Assembly (NCBI GenBank): GCA_964523015.1
Contig: CAZFXN010000041.1
Span: 1 to 28,117 of the forward strand
Source of the DNA: JAWXBT01 sp964523015
GTDB lineage: Bacteria > Bdellovibrionota_C > UBA2361 > J135
DNA length: 28,117 bases
Direction of reading: 5' to 3'
Shown: positions 7,317 through 14,465 of the stretch, in pieces
Layout: every line of letters starts with the position of its first letter
Numbering within the stretch: position 1 is the first letter of the stretch
Translations under genes and position numbers: made by a program
The notes under the pieces: model-generated
What the model was told of the DNA's origin: nothing
Seen by the model: the letters and a program-made list of their open reading frames with translations, nothing else
Databases searched by the model: none

Positions 7317-7369
7317 AATCACTCCATTTTTATTTTTACATTTTTATAGTTTAAAATATCAATGCTAAC

Positions 7370-8995
7370 TTAGGCATCAAAGCTTGTACCTGGAAAAAAT
7401 TTCTTAATATTTTGTACAGCTGGATGTCCCGCGGCATTGTCACGTTTGCCAGTCTCTACTTTTGCTTTATGTTTAGCATCCTCTTCAACAAGACTAGCAC
7501 CGTTTAATCCTGTCCTACCTGCTGAATTTGAAATAGTAACATCCCATTTTGAACTTTGAAGAAAGTTATTGAGATAATCGACAAGCCTTACCTTATTTTC
7601 TTTATCATTAAAATATTCAAGGGCCAGCTTTGGAGCAATTGCTTTTAAAACTCCTGGTTCGAATCTTTCTACAGAGAGATGCTTTAAACACTCCGGCATC
7701 GCGGACCTGCCTGACTTAGAAACCATACTAACAAAATCTCGCCAGTTTAGATTTTGAGAAGGATCATGGGTTTCATTCTGCTGAAATTCCGCTACCTTTT
7801 TTGGACTAGTGAGTTCTTCACTTATAACTTTTTCACTTAGAACTTTTTCACTTAGAACTTTTTTTTTAAGATCAGATATTACCTGAGCTAAATCTAAAGA
7901 TTTCTCCCTAGTTGCTAAGCGAACTATGAGAGCTTCTATGGACATCCTAGGATAGAGACTCCTAATAGCAGCATCACATCCAGTTTGGACTAGGTAGACA
8001 AGATCTTGGAGATCCTCTTTCGCAATATCTTTTACCTGACTAAGCAGTTCGGCATTCTGATCTTTATTTAAACCTAATCGTTTAAGATTATTTTCCCCGG
8101 AAAATTTTGCGATTAAAAGCTCCCGCCAGTGAGACACTAACTCATTTAAAAATAATTTAGGATCAAGACCTGATGAAAAGATCTGGTCAAGAATTGAAAG
8201 TCCTTTATCAGGATCTCCAGCTAATACAGATTGTGATAAAGAGAAAAGAACTGCTTTATTAACAACACCTAAAGCTTGACTTGTTTCCTCCGCAGTAATT
8301 GTTCCATCACTTAAAGATCGAACTCTATCTAATAATGACTGAGCATCTCTCATTGAACCATCAGCTAATCGAGAGATCATAGCAAAAACCTCAGGCTCAG
8401 CCTTAATCTTCTCGGCTTTTGCAATCTCAGCTAATTTGCCTTCAATAACCTGAGGAGTAATAGATCTAAAATCATATCGCTGACAGCGAGATATAACTGT
8501 GTCAGGAATTTTTTGTGGATCAGTTGTGGCTAAAATAAATACAGTATTTGGTGGAGGTTCTTCTAGGTTTTTAAGCAGTGCATTAAAGGCAGCAGTGCTT
8601 AACATATGAACTTCATCGATAATATAAACTTTGAATTTAGAACCGGGCGGTGGCTGAGATCGTAACGTATCGATTAAGTCACGAACATTATCAACGCTGT
8701 TATGAGAGGCTCCGTCAATTTCACGAACAGCTAAACTTCGGCCATGAGTTATCTCGACGCAGTTTGTACACTCAAGGCAAGGGTCAGAGGTTGGTCCATC
8801 TTTGCAGTTAAGTGCTTTTGCTAAAACTCGAGCAACTGTAGTTTTTCCTACTCCTCGCGGACCACAAAAAAGGAATGCATGAGAAACAGTTCCTCGTTTA
8901 ATAGAATTTGAAAGCGGACGAGTTACCTGCTCTTGACCAGATATTGATTTAAAATCCTGAGGTCTAAATTTTCGAGCAAGAACGAGATAAGACAC
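7370..8995 (-). CDS. dnaX: DNA polymerase III subunit tau (clamp-loader ATPase)
   Basis: DnaX is the motor of the clamp loader and, in the long tau form, links polymerases in the replisome. The AAA+ core has Walker A GPRGVGKT (residues 45-52), a zinc module (Cys64, 73, 76, 79), Walker B with IIDEVH (125-130) and sensor/arginine-finger SRCQRYDF. The clamp-loader collar ends near residue 365, then a Lys/Ser/Glu linker leads to a tau-specific C-terminal domain. The start is GTG; no better upstream start exists and residues 1-12 match the family start. SRP RNA lies immediately upstream. At residues 377-379 three AAA codons form an A9 run, a likely slippage site (see separate entry). Confidence 0.97.
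   Translation of the reverse strand: MSYLVLARKFRPQDFKSISGQEQVTRPLSNSIKRGTVSHAFLFCGPRGVGKTTVARVLAKALNCKDGPTSDPCLECTNCVEITHGRSLAVREIDGASHNSVDNVRDLIDTLRSQPPPGSKFKVYIIDEVHMLSTAAFNALLKNLEEPPPNTVFILATTDPQKIPDTVISRCQRYDFRSITPQVIEGKLAEIAKAEKIKAEPEVFAMISRLADGSMRDAQSLLDRVRSLSDGTITAEETSQALGVVNKAVLFSLSQSVLAGDPDKGLSILDQIFSSGLDPKLFLNELVSHWRELLIAKFSGENNLKRLGLNKDQNAELLSQVKDIAKEDLQDLVYLVQTGCDAAIRSLYPRMSIEALIVRLATREKSLDLAQVISDLKKKVLSEKVLSEKVISEELTSPKKVAEFQQNETHDPSQNLNWRDFVSMVSKSGRSAMPECLKHLSVERFEPGVLKAIAPKLALEYFNDKENKVRLVDYLNNFLQSSKWDVTISNSAGRTGLNGASLVEEDAKHKAKVETGKRDNAAGHPAVQNIKKFFPGTSFDA
7817..7861 (-). repeat. three 15-bp tandem repeats inside dnaX
   Basis: Three head-to-tail copies of AAAGTTCTAAGTGAA on the minus strand (third copy with A for C) encode KVLSE, KVLSE, KVISE in the linker after the clamp-loader core. 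Each copy carries TAA and TGA in the two other frames, so any ribosome shifted out of frame upstream stops at once. Confidence 0.85.
7859..7867 (-). promoter_or_regulatory. A9 run in dnaX, putative slippage/frameshift site
   Basis: The codons CTT AAA AAA AAA GTT at residues 376-380 contain nine consecutive A. One extra A (or a -1 shift) gives KKKSSK and TGA, a 382-residue product; one A lost (or +1 shift) gives KKKF and TAA, 380 residues. Both products keep the full clamp-loader core and lose the tau domain. E. coli makes gamma by -1 frameshifting on A AAA AAG, and Thermus by transcriptional slippage on an A9 run; use here is inferred. Confidence 0.6.
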
Positions 8996-9023
8996 TATTT
9001 ACACCAACACATACAAAAGAAAA

Positions 9024-9120
9024 GGCGGCCGAATACGTAACACAGAAGCGCAACCGTTACGGCTGCTTTCTTCCGAATCTGACCGGGTTCACAGAGGCTT
9101 CTCGCACGAAGCCGACCACC
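9024..9120 (-). ncRNA. ffs: signal recognition particle RNA (4.5S type)
   Basis: The conserved apical hairpin reads GGTCAGATTCGGAAGAAAGC followed by AGCC on the minus strand: symmetric loop, GGAA tetraloop, and the AGCA side that binds the Ffh M domain. The ends GGTGGTCGG (9112-9120) and TCGGCCGCC (9024-9032) pair over nine positions. The 3' end runs into TTTTCTTTT (9023-9015), an intrinsic terminator. About 97 nt, the small bacterial form without an Alu domain. It is directly upstream of dnaX, an order shared with many bacteria. Confidence 0.95.
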
Positions 9121-9127
9121 AGCCGTT

Positions 9128-9133
9128 AGTATA
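9128..9133 (-). promoter_or_regulatory. -10 element of the SRP RNA gene
   Basis: TATACT on the minus strand ends seven bases before the mapped 5' end of the SRP RNA, the ideal distance to a transcription start. No strong -35 box is found at normal spacing. Confidence 0.55.
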
Positions 9134-9312
9134 AACAAAAGATCATCAATATAAAAATGGCTACTGTAGGAACAGTAAGAAATGTGAGTCAGATTTTGGG
9201 ATAAAGAGTCGTAAAAATAAGAGCTGCTCCCTCTTATCTGGTCTTTAATCTATTATTTTCAAGCAGTTACAAGCTGGGCACTACTGGCACCCATGTTGCC
9301 CTAGTAATAGGC

Positions 9313-9726
9313 ATGATCATACAAATTACACCAAAACTACTAGGCGATATAAGTAAGGATATCTCATCAGGCAGGGCTATCTGGGGGATGTTAAGAGCGA
9401 ACGAATACATGGCTCCAGGGAGTCCGATAAGGCTCGCCTTAGCTAAAAAAGCGAAAGCAGGTCTCCTTGGTTCTCCAAAATCAATATCAACTATTTATGA
9501 GGCGATAGAGAGTGGCGCTAAGCTTAGTGAGCTCTCTATCAACGAAAGAGAGTTTATCTACTCATTAAACGAGCCCAAACGATCTTATAGAAAATTTCCT
9601 AAAATTATTAATAATAGAAAGCGATCCAGCAGGAGAGTTCCCAGTCGTGCGCTTAGGATGAGGCGGTACGAGAAGCCTTTTCTGCAAGCTCAAGCAGTCG
9701 CTCATAAGCTTGAGTCAGTTCAATAA
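9313..9726 (+). CDS. hypothetical basic protein, unrecognised
   Basis: A 137-codon ORF filling the only plus-strand gap between ffs and the J-domain gene. I recognise no family. The first 90 residues look like a normal helical domain (MIIQITPKLLGDISKDISSG, later STIYEAIESGAKLSELSINE); residues 90-120 are very basic (KRSYRKFPK, NNRKRSSRR), suggesting nucleic-acid binding. Codon use resembles neighbouring genes. Against it: no clear ribosome binding site before the ATG, and its last 74 bp overlap the 3' end of the J-domain gene on the other strand. It could be a real small gene or a chance ORF. Confidence 0.5.
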   Translation: MIIQITPKLLGDISKDISSGRAIWGMLRANEYMAPGSPIRLALAKKAKAGLLGSPKSISTIYEAIESGAKLSELSINEREFIYSLNEPKRSYRKFPKIINNRKRSSRRVPSRALRMRRYEKPFLQAQAVAHKLESVQ

Positions 9727-11341
9727 ACGGGGCTGTGTTTTTATCATGATTTAATTTTTGATTATCAGGATGTAACTCTTTTACAGACCTTCTAAATGCT
9801 ACCTTAATATCTCGTATCGTTGCATCAGGTTTTAGATTTAACATTAAGAGATGCTTTCTAAGTTCAGTAACCTCTTCACGAGAGAGTGCGCCAGATTGTC
9901 CACTATCCTCATCTTCAATAGGAAAATTAAAAAGCTTGGCTCTCTCTAAAGCTTTTAATTTATTGGCTCTTACAAAAAGTACGAGCGCAGCAAAAGTAAT
10001 AAAGATTCCAAGAGCTATCGTAGTAATCCAGATGACAAATCTATTTCCATAAATCCCAGAATAGATAAATGATAATTTAGTGAAGAAACTAGGAGAAGCT
10101 GATAATTGCCTGAGAAACTCATCTCTTATTTCTGTCATTCCAGCCTGACCTGAGGCCTTAACTGCAATTAATAGCAATTGATCGATAAAGTTATTATCGA
10201 AATTTTTATCAAAATTATTATCAGTGGTCAGCTCCCTTATCTGTGACAAAGTCAGAGTAGCCTGAGCCCAATCATTATTATCTATAGATCTTTTAAAAGA
10301 TCCTGCCAAAAATTCTTTGTAAGCAGAGGCGACAGAGTTGTCTTTGGTAGAAAGAATTTTTAAAAAAGCAGTAACACTCTCACTTAGCTTACTAGATTGC
10401 TCTTTATTTAAATCTTGCAAACTTTTAAGCACTAAATCATGCGTAGTAGGAGTGCGTCGATTCTCAGAGACATCACTTAGGATTGATAATGCTTCAAGTG
10501 GCATAGATTGCGAAAGTAACTGCTCGGCTTTACCATGTAATGTTTTTGTTACATATGGATCGATCATGGAGACAAGATAAGCATCATCACCAGCTCCATT
10601 TAATAGATCATAAAGCCCAGAGATATTTAACTCATGAAAATTTGTAATAGCAATATTAGCAAAACTCTGTGCTCTTATTAGGTATTCAACTGTCTTATCC
10701 TGTTTTCCAAATATTCTAGTAGCCGTATTGATAACTGAATCTCCTTTGTCTTCACTTAGAATTTTTAAGTTTAACTCCTCCTTAGCAATCTCTTTAATTT
10801 TTAAAGAGAGAGGATCAAGAATTGCTTTGTCATATACAACATTAAAATTAGGATTCTTTTGATAGGTTAAAAATATTAAATTAGGTAAAAGCGGTGCTTT
10901 ATACTCCTTAGCTGCTATCATTTGATCAAGAATACGAGTGAAAAGAGCGGAGCTTAACCTATGACTAGACAGTTCTTTTAGGAGCTGTAAAAGCCGACTC
11001 TGATCAATTTTGTTCAGATCTATTTTATCAGTAGTGATAAGAGAGCTTAAAATAGTACCCGCTACTACTAGATCCTCTTCGTTCAAAGCTTTTAAAAGAA
11101 TCCCCCTTAAGCGATCAAGGTTTATATCCTGTATAGATCCATTCTTAATTGCGGCCTCTACAACTTTAATTTTAATATCCCTAGAAGAGATAAGCTCACT
11201 TTTCCCATCAAGCGTGAGCTTTACAAGTTTAGAATCAATCGTTTCGATCGAATCAACAGAGAGAGACATTCCGTAGATATCTATGTTTTCTGCGGAAGCA
11301 GTGAAACAGAGGAGAAGAGTGAGTAATAAAATACTCTTCAT
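9653..11341 (-). CDS. membrane-anchored J-domain protein with large periplasmic region
   Basis: A 562-residue protein with a Sec signal peptide (MKSILLLTLLLCFTASA-EN), about 415 residues of mostly helical periplasmic sequence of no family I recognise, one transmembrane helix (about 435-457, FVIWITTIALGIFITFAALV), and a C-terminal J domain (about 497-552) with the HPD triad at 524-526 in ELHPDNQ. The predicted topology is N-out, C-in, so the J domain would recruit cytoplasmic DnaK to the membrane. Known membrane J proteins such as DjlA are short on the outer side. It is the last gene after accB-accC-DUF1573, 15 bp from the DUF1573 gene, so probably co-transcribed. Its function is not known; an envelope-sensing co-chaperone is one possibility. 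Confidence 0.82.
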   Translation of the reverse strand: MKSILLLTLLLCFTASAENIDIYGMSLSVDSIETIDSKLVKLTLDGKSELISSRDIKIKVVEAAIKNGSIQDINLDRLRGILLKALNEEDLVVAGTILSSLITTDKIDLNKIDQSRLLQLLKELSSHRLSSALFTRILDQMIAAKEYKAPLLPNLIFLTYQKNPNFNVVYDKAILDPLSLKIKEIAKEELNLKILSEDKGDSVINTATRIFGKQDKTVEYLIRAQSFANIAITNFHELNISGLYDLLNGAGDDAYLVSMIDPYVTKTLHGKAEQLLSQSMPLEALSILSDVSENRRTPTTHDLVLKSLQDLNKEQSSKLSESVTAFLKILSTKDNSVASAYKEFLAGSFKRSIDNNDWAQATLTLSQIRELTTDNNFDKNFDNNFIDQLLLIAVKASGQAGMTEIRDEFLRQLSASPSFFTKLSFIYSGIYGNRFVIWITTIALGIFITFAALVLFVRANKLKALERAKLFNFPIEDEDSGQSGALSREEVTELRKHLLMLNLKPDATIRDIKVAFRRSVKELHPDNQKLNHDKNTAPFIELTQAYERLLELAEKASRTASS

Positions 11342-11356
11342 ATTGCAAAAATAAAC

Positions 11357-12088
11357 TTAACTATTTTTTTCGACTATTGAGGCAAAGACAGGAATATTTA
11401 AAGAGGTGTGACTCTTGTCACTTAAACTAACAAGGATCATTGCTCTTAGGGTTCCTAATTTGGCATCTTTATTTACCTGAACTTTATAAACTTGATTTCC
11501 ATTCTCCTCTCTTACTTTAGTAACGTCGATATACTGTGATTTAGTTGAGACTGAGGAAATTTTTGTCTTAGATCCTTCTGTCATTATCAAGGTAAATTCT
11601 TTAGATTTTGTTTCGCCTACTGTAATTTCATCAAAATTAACAACTCTAGGCTTAACTGAGACATCAGCCTCGATCATTCCTTGCATAGTTAGAATTGCTA
11701 CTGGCATTTTAGGATCGTTAGTTTCGACACTAACATTTCTAACCTTTTTCCCAAGAAAGCCAGTGGTATCAAAATCAACAGTTATAATACTCTCTTCATT
11801 AGGAAGGAGTTTTTTCTTAGTTATATTAGTGGCGGTGCATCCACAACCAGGGACGATCCTTTGAATTTGTAGCTCGGCACTTCCAATATTCTTAACCACA
11901 AATTGATGACTGGCAATGTGTCCTTGTTTTACCTTACCAAAGTGAAAGCTAGGCTCTGGAATAGATATTTTAGGTTGCTCTGAAAAGACTGGACTTACTG
12001 CAACAACGAATAAGATCAGACTTAGATAAAGGAATAATTTTGTGAATTTAGGAAGCATTAATTTCGGAGTTTTAAATTTCAATTTCAT
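11357..12088 (-). CDS. DUF1573 domain periplasmic protein
   Basis: A 243-residue protein with an N-terminal signal/anchor (hydrophobic 16-36, cleavage near VFS-EQ) and two immunoglobulin-like beta domains. The first is a typical DUF1573 domain: FHFGKVKQGHIASHQFVVKN, then the signature CGCT at residues 82-85 and LLPNEESIITVDFDT ... TNDPKMP. DUF1573 proteins are common in Bacteroidetes and delta-like proteobacteria; no biochemical role is established. The ATG overlaps the accC stop codon as ATGA, so translation is coupled to biotin carboxylase. Confidence 0.9.
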   Translation of the reverse strand: MKLKFKTPKLMLPKFTKLFLYLSLILFVVAVSPVFSEQPKISIPEPSFHFGKVKQGHIASHQFVVKNIGSAELQIQRIVPGCGCTATNITKKKLLPNEESIITVDFDTTGFLGKKVRNVSVETNDPKMPVAILTMQGMIEADVSVKPRVVNFDEITVGETKSKEFTLIMTEGSKTKISSVSTKSQYIDVTKVREENGNQVYKVQVNKDAKLGTLRAMILVSLSDKSHTSLNIPVFASIVEKNS

Positions 12089-13482
12089 AGCGCGTGGGAT
12101 TCAAGATTATCTTTTGGAATTCTAAGGTCTTTAAACAGATCTACACTTTCAAGAAACTTAGTATGCACAGTGGCATTTCTAAAATCAGTATGGTTAAGGA
12201 TCCTTTTATGTAGCTCGATATTGGTCTTAATGCCTTCGATAATATACTCATCAAGAGCTACTAACATCTTACTGATCGCATCCTCACGAGTTCTGGCATA
12301 AACAATTAGCTTAGAGATTAGAGAATCGTAGTAAGGCTGTACTGTATATTCACTATAAAGAGCTGAATCTACTCTAACACCATGTCCTCCGGGAGCATGA
12401 TATCCTCTAATCTTACCAGGAGATGGAACCATGGCCACTGGATCTTCAGCATTGACTCTAACTTCAATTGAGTGGCCAGTGATCTTAATATCTTTTTGTT
12501 GATAAGAGAGCTCCATCCCGGCTGCGAGTTGAATCTGCTCTTTAACAAGATCAACTCCTGTCACTAATTCAGTAACTGGATGCTCTACCTGTAAACGGGT
12601 ATTCATCTCAATGAAATAGTAATTGTCTGTTTCAAGATCGACTAAGAACTCAATCGTGCCAACATTTGAGTAGCTTACTGCCTTTCCTATTTCAACGGCA
12701 GAATTTTGAAGCTGTTCTATGATTTTTTGAGAGAGTCCGTATGGTGGGCTTTCCTCTACTAATTTTTGATACCTTCTCTGTACTGAACAATCACGACAAC
12801 CAAGATGGATAAGATTTTGATATCGATCTCCAGCTATCTGAACTTCAACATGTCTGACTCGAGGAAGATATTTCTCTACAAGTAAACTTCCATCTCCGAA
12901 AGCGGCCATAACTTCAGAGCTGGCAGTTTGAAAAATATCATCAAACCCCTCGGCCTCTTTTATTATCTTCATGCCGCGACCACCGCCACCAGCACAAGCT
13001 TTTAACAAAATTGGAAAACCGATTCGTTTAGCTACTTCAAGCGCCTCTTTAGGGTCTAAAAATCCACGGCTATCCCCTGGTATTGTTGGCACCCCTACTT
13101 TATCGGCAATCCGCCTAGCTCTGGCCTTATCCCCCATTGTTCGCATTGCTCTAGCAGTTGGGCCAATAAAGGTAATTCCGCAACTACCACAAATCTCTGC
13201 GAATGCTGCATTCTCACTAAGAAATCCGTAACCAGGGTGAACAGCGTCAGCTCCAGTTGCTACAGCAGCAGACATAATTGCAGTAATATTTAAATAGCTT
13301 TCACGAGCTAGTGCTGGGCCTATACAGACACTCTCTGTGGCAAGCTTTACATGGAGTGCTTCCGCATCGGCCTTAGAATGAACAGCGACTGTTTTAATAC
13401 CTAGTTCATGACAGGCTCGAATCACTCTTAAAGCAATCTCACCTCTATTTGCGATAAGTACTTTTTGAAATGGTGGCTTCAT
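12085..13482 (-). CDS. accC: acetyl-CoA carboxylase biotin carboxylase subunit
   Basis: ATP-grasp enzyme that carboxylates the biotin on AccB using bicarbonate, the first half of malonyl-CoA synthesis. The N-terminal domain begins KVLIANRGEIALRVIRA and carries HPGYGFLSEN (82-91). The ATP-binding Gly-rich loop is KACAGGGGRGMK (161-172), and EMNTRLQVEHPVTE is the catalytic block. Length 465 is a little longer than the usual 445-450. One oddity: the block normally reading ERDCS...QRR.QK reads GCRDCSVQRRYQKLVEE, with Cys229 in place of the usual Glu. It starts 35 bp after accB and ends in ATGA overlap with the DUF1573 gene. Confidence 0.97.
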   Translation of the reverse strand: MKPPFQKVLIANRGEIALRVIRACHELGIKTVAVHSKADAEALHVKLATESVCIGPALARESYLNITAIMSAAVATGADAVHPGYGFLSENAAFAEICGSCGITFIGPTARAMRTMGDKARARRIADKVGVPTIPGDSRGFLDPKEALEVAKRIGFPILLKACAGGGGRGMKIIKEAEGFDDIFQTASSEVMAAFGDGSLLVEKYLPRVRHVEVQIAGDRYQNLIHLGCRDCSVQRRYQKLVEESPPYGLSQKIIEQLQNSAVEIGKAVSYSNVGTIEFLVDLETDNYYFIEMNTRLQVEHPVTELVTGVDLVKEQIQLAAGMELSYQQKDIKITGHSIEVRVNAEDPVAMVPSPGKIRGYHAPGGHGVRVDSALYSEYTVQPYYDSLISKLIVYARTREDAISKMLVALDEYIIEGIKTNIELHKRILNHTDFRNATVHTKFLESVDLFKDLRIPKDNLESHAL

Positions 13483-13517
13483 TTAGATAGCTTCATTTAA
13501 TTCGTGGATAAATATAA

Positions 13518-13997
13518 CTAGGCACTTGGATTAATATAGAAAAGCACCTCTCCGTACTCAACAACCTTAGAGTCAGGCACAAGGACCTTCTCGATCTTGC
13601 CAGATTCTGGAGCCTCAATCTCATTCATCAATTTCATCGCTTCAATAATGCAAAGGGTATCCCCTTTCTTTACAGATTGTCCTTCACTGACAAAAAAATC
13701 CTTATCTGGCCCCGGTTTTCTATAAAAAGTACCGACAATAGGAGATTCTACCTTAATCCAATTTGATGGAACTACATTTATGGTGGTTGCGGGTGCCTCT
13801 GATTCAGCTCCATGTGTTCCGTTTGTAACTACCTGAGTTACTGCTGGATATAGTTCAGGTGCAACCATAACTCTAGAACTCGCTTGAAGCGTTGTTCTTG
13901 AGAGCTTAATATGTGTTCCGTTATTGTTAAGCTCGAATTCAGTTACATCATTGAGCTTAAGTATACGAATAATCTCTTCTAGTTTAGTTATATCCAC
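13518..13997 (-). CDS. accB: acetyl-CoA carboxylase biotin carboxyl carrier protein
   Basis: 159 residues with the expected plan: an N-terminal helical domain (MDITKLEEIIRILKLNDVTE), a flexible Ala/Pro/Thr/Val linker, and a C-terminal biotinyl domain from SPIVGTFYRKPGPD with the biotin-acceptor motif EAMKLMNEIEAP (Lys122). The start is GTG. It is the first gene of the accB-accC-DUF1573-J-domain run. The biotin ligase for it is at 424-1467. The accA/accD carboxyltransferase genes are not in this window. Confidence 0.97.
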   Translation of the reverse strand: MDITKLEEIIRILKLNDVTEFELNNNGTHIKLSRTTLQASSRVMVAPELYPAVTQVVTNGTHGAESEAPATTINVVPSNWIKVESPIVGTFYRKPGPDKDFFVSEGQSVKKGDTLCIIEAMKLMNEIEAPESGKIEKVLVPDSKVVEYGEVLFYINPSA

Positions 13998-14246
13998 TAA
14001 AAATCCATCTATATTAAATCTTTGAAGCTAATCCGATGATACCGCTGAGTATTTAAATCAAACTCCATCCATCTTAGCCAAACTTACAATCTGACTCAAC
14101 TTTCAACTTAACTATGTATACAAGCATGGTATACTAGCATGTAATTACAAAAAACACACAACTCGCTAATATTCCTGAACTAATTTGCTATTGGTCAGCT
14201 CTCATTATGCAACATCTACTAACACTTATTTACACTGTATACATAG
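13998..14246. promoter_or_regulatory. accB upstream region
   Basis: AT-rich, without a coding ORF. It must hold the accB promoter. The only standing feature is the 13-bp tandem repeat at 14116-14141; the read of each unit on the minus strand (TGCTAGTAT, TGCTTGTAT) resembles an extended -10 box, so the repeats may also contain two promoter cores. A further GTATAC occurs at 14237-14242. Confidence 0.45.
14116..14141. repeat. tandem 13-bp direct repeats upstream of accB
   Basis: GTATACAAGCATG (14116-14128) is followed directly by GTATACTAGCATG (14129-14141): 12 of 13 bases identical, each starting with the palindrome GTATAC. They lie about 120 bp upstream of the accB start codon. Direct repeats of this size spaced by slightly over one helical turn are a usual form of tandem operator. 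Confidence 0.6.
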
Positions 14247-14318
14247 CCCGAAACGAAAGGAGGTCCTTTTAAGGCTGGGTGCACTTAAAGCCTTAAGAGG
14301 ACCTCCTCTCATTTCGGG
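14247..14318. repeat. long imperfect hairpin 1 (29-position stem, 14-nt loop)
   Basis: Arms 14247-14275 and 14290-14318 pair at 27 of 29 positions including one G-T; mismatches are 14254/14311 and 14257/14308. The loop 14276-14289 is TGGGTGCACTTAAA. The left arm contains AAAGGAGGTCC. No U tract follows on either strand, so it is not a classical terminator. It lies between the pilus lipoprotein gene and accB, 48 bp from hairpin 2. Confidence 0.9.
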
Positions 14319-14367
14319 TGAATTCTATTGAATAGTATTTTATTGAGTATTTAAGTTGCCACTGTAA

Positions 14368-14441
14368 GCGAAAGAAGGAGGGATATACTTTTAAGGCTTT
14401 AAGTGCACCCAGCCTTAAAAGTATATCCCTCCTTCTTTCGC
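14368..14441. repeat. long perfect hairpin 2 (30-bp stem, 14-nt loop)
   Basis: Arms 14368-14397 and 14412-14441 pair at every one of 30 positions. The loop 14398-14411 is TTTAAGTGCACCCA, the exact reverse complement of the hairpin 1 loop. The innermost stem TTTTAAGGC/GCCTTAA and the outer CGAAA..AAGGAGG are shared with hairpin 1, while the middle of the stem differs on both arms together. On the minus strand it starts 24 bp after the stop of the lipoprotein gene, so it may protect or end the pil transcript, but no U tract follows. Confidence 0.93.
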
Positions 14442-14465
14442 GAAGAGTACAACAACCGTCCTTCT

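Noticed and set aside
14247..14441. The hairpin pair as a CRISPR array or as ordinary Rho-independent terminators
   Set aside because: There are only two units, with no regular spacers and no cas gene, and neither hairpin is followed by a U tract on either strand.
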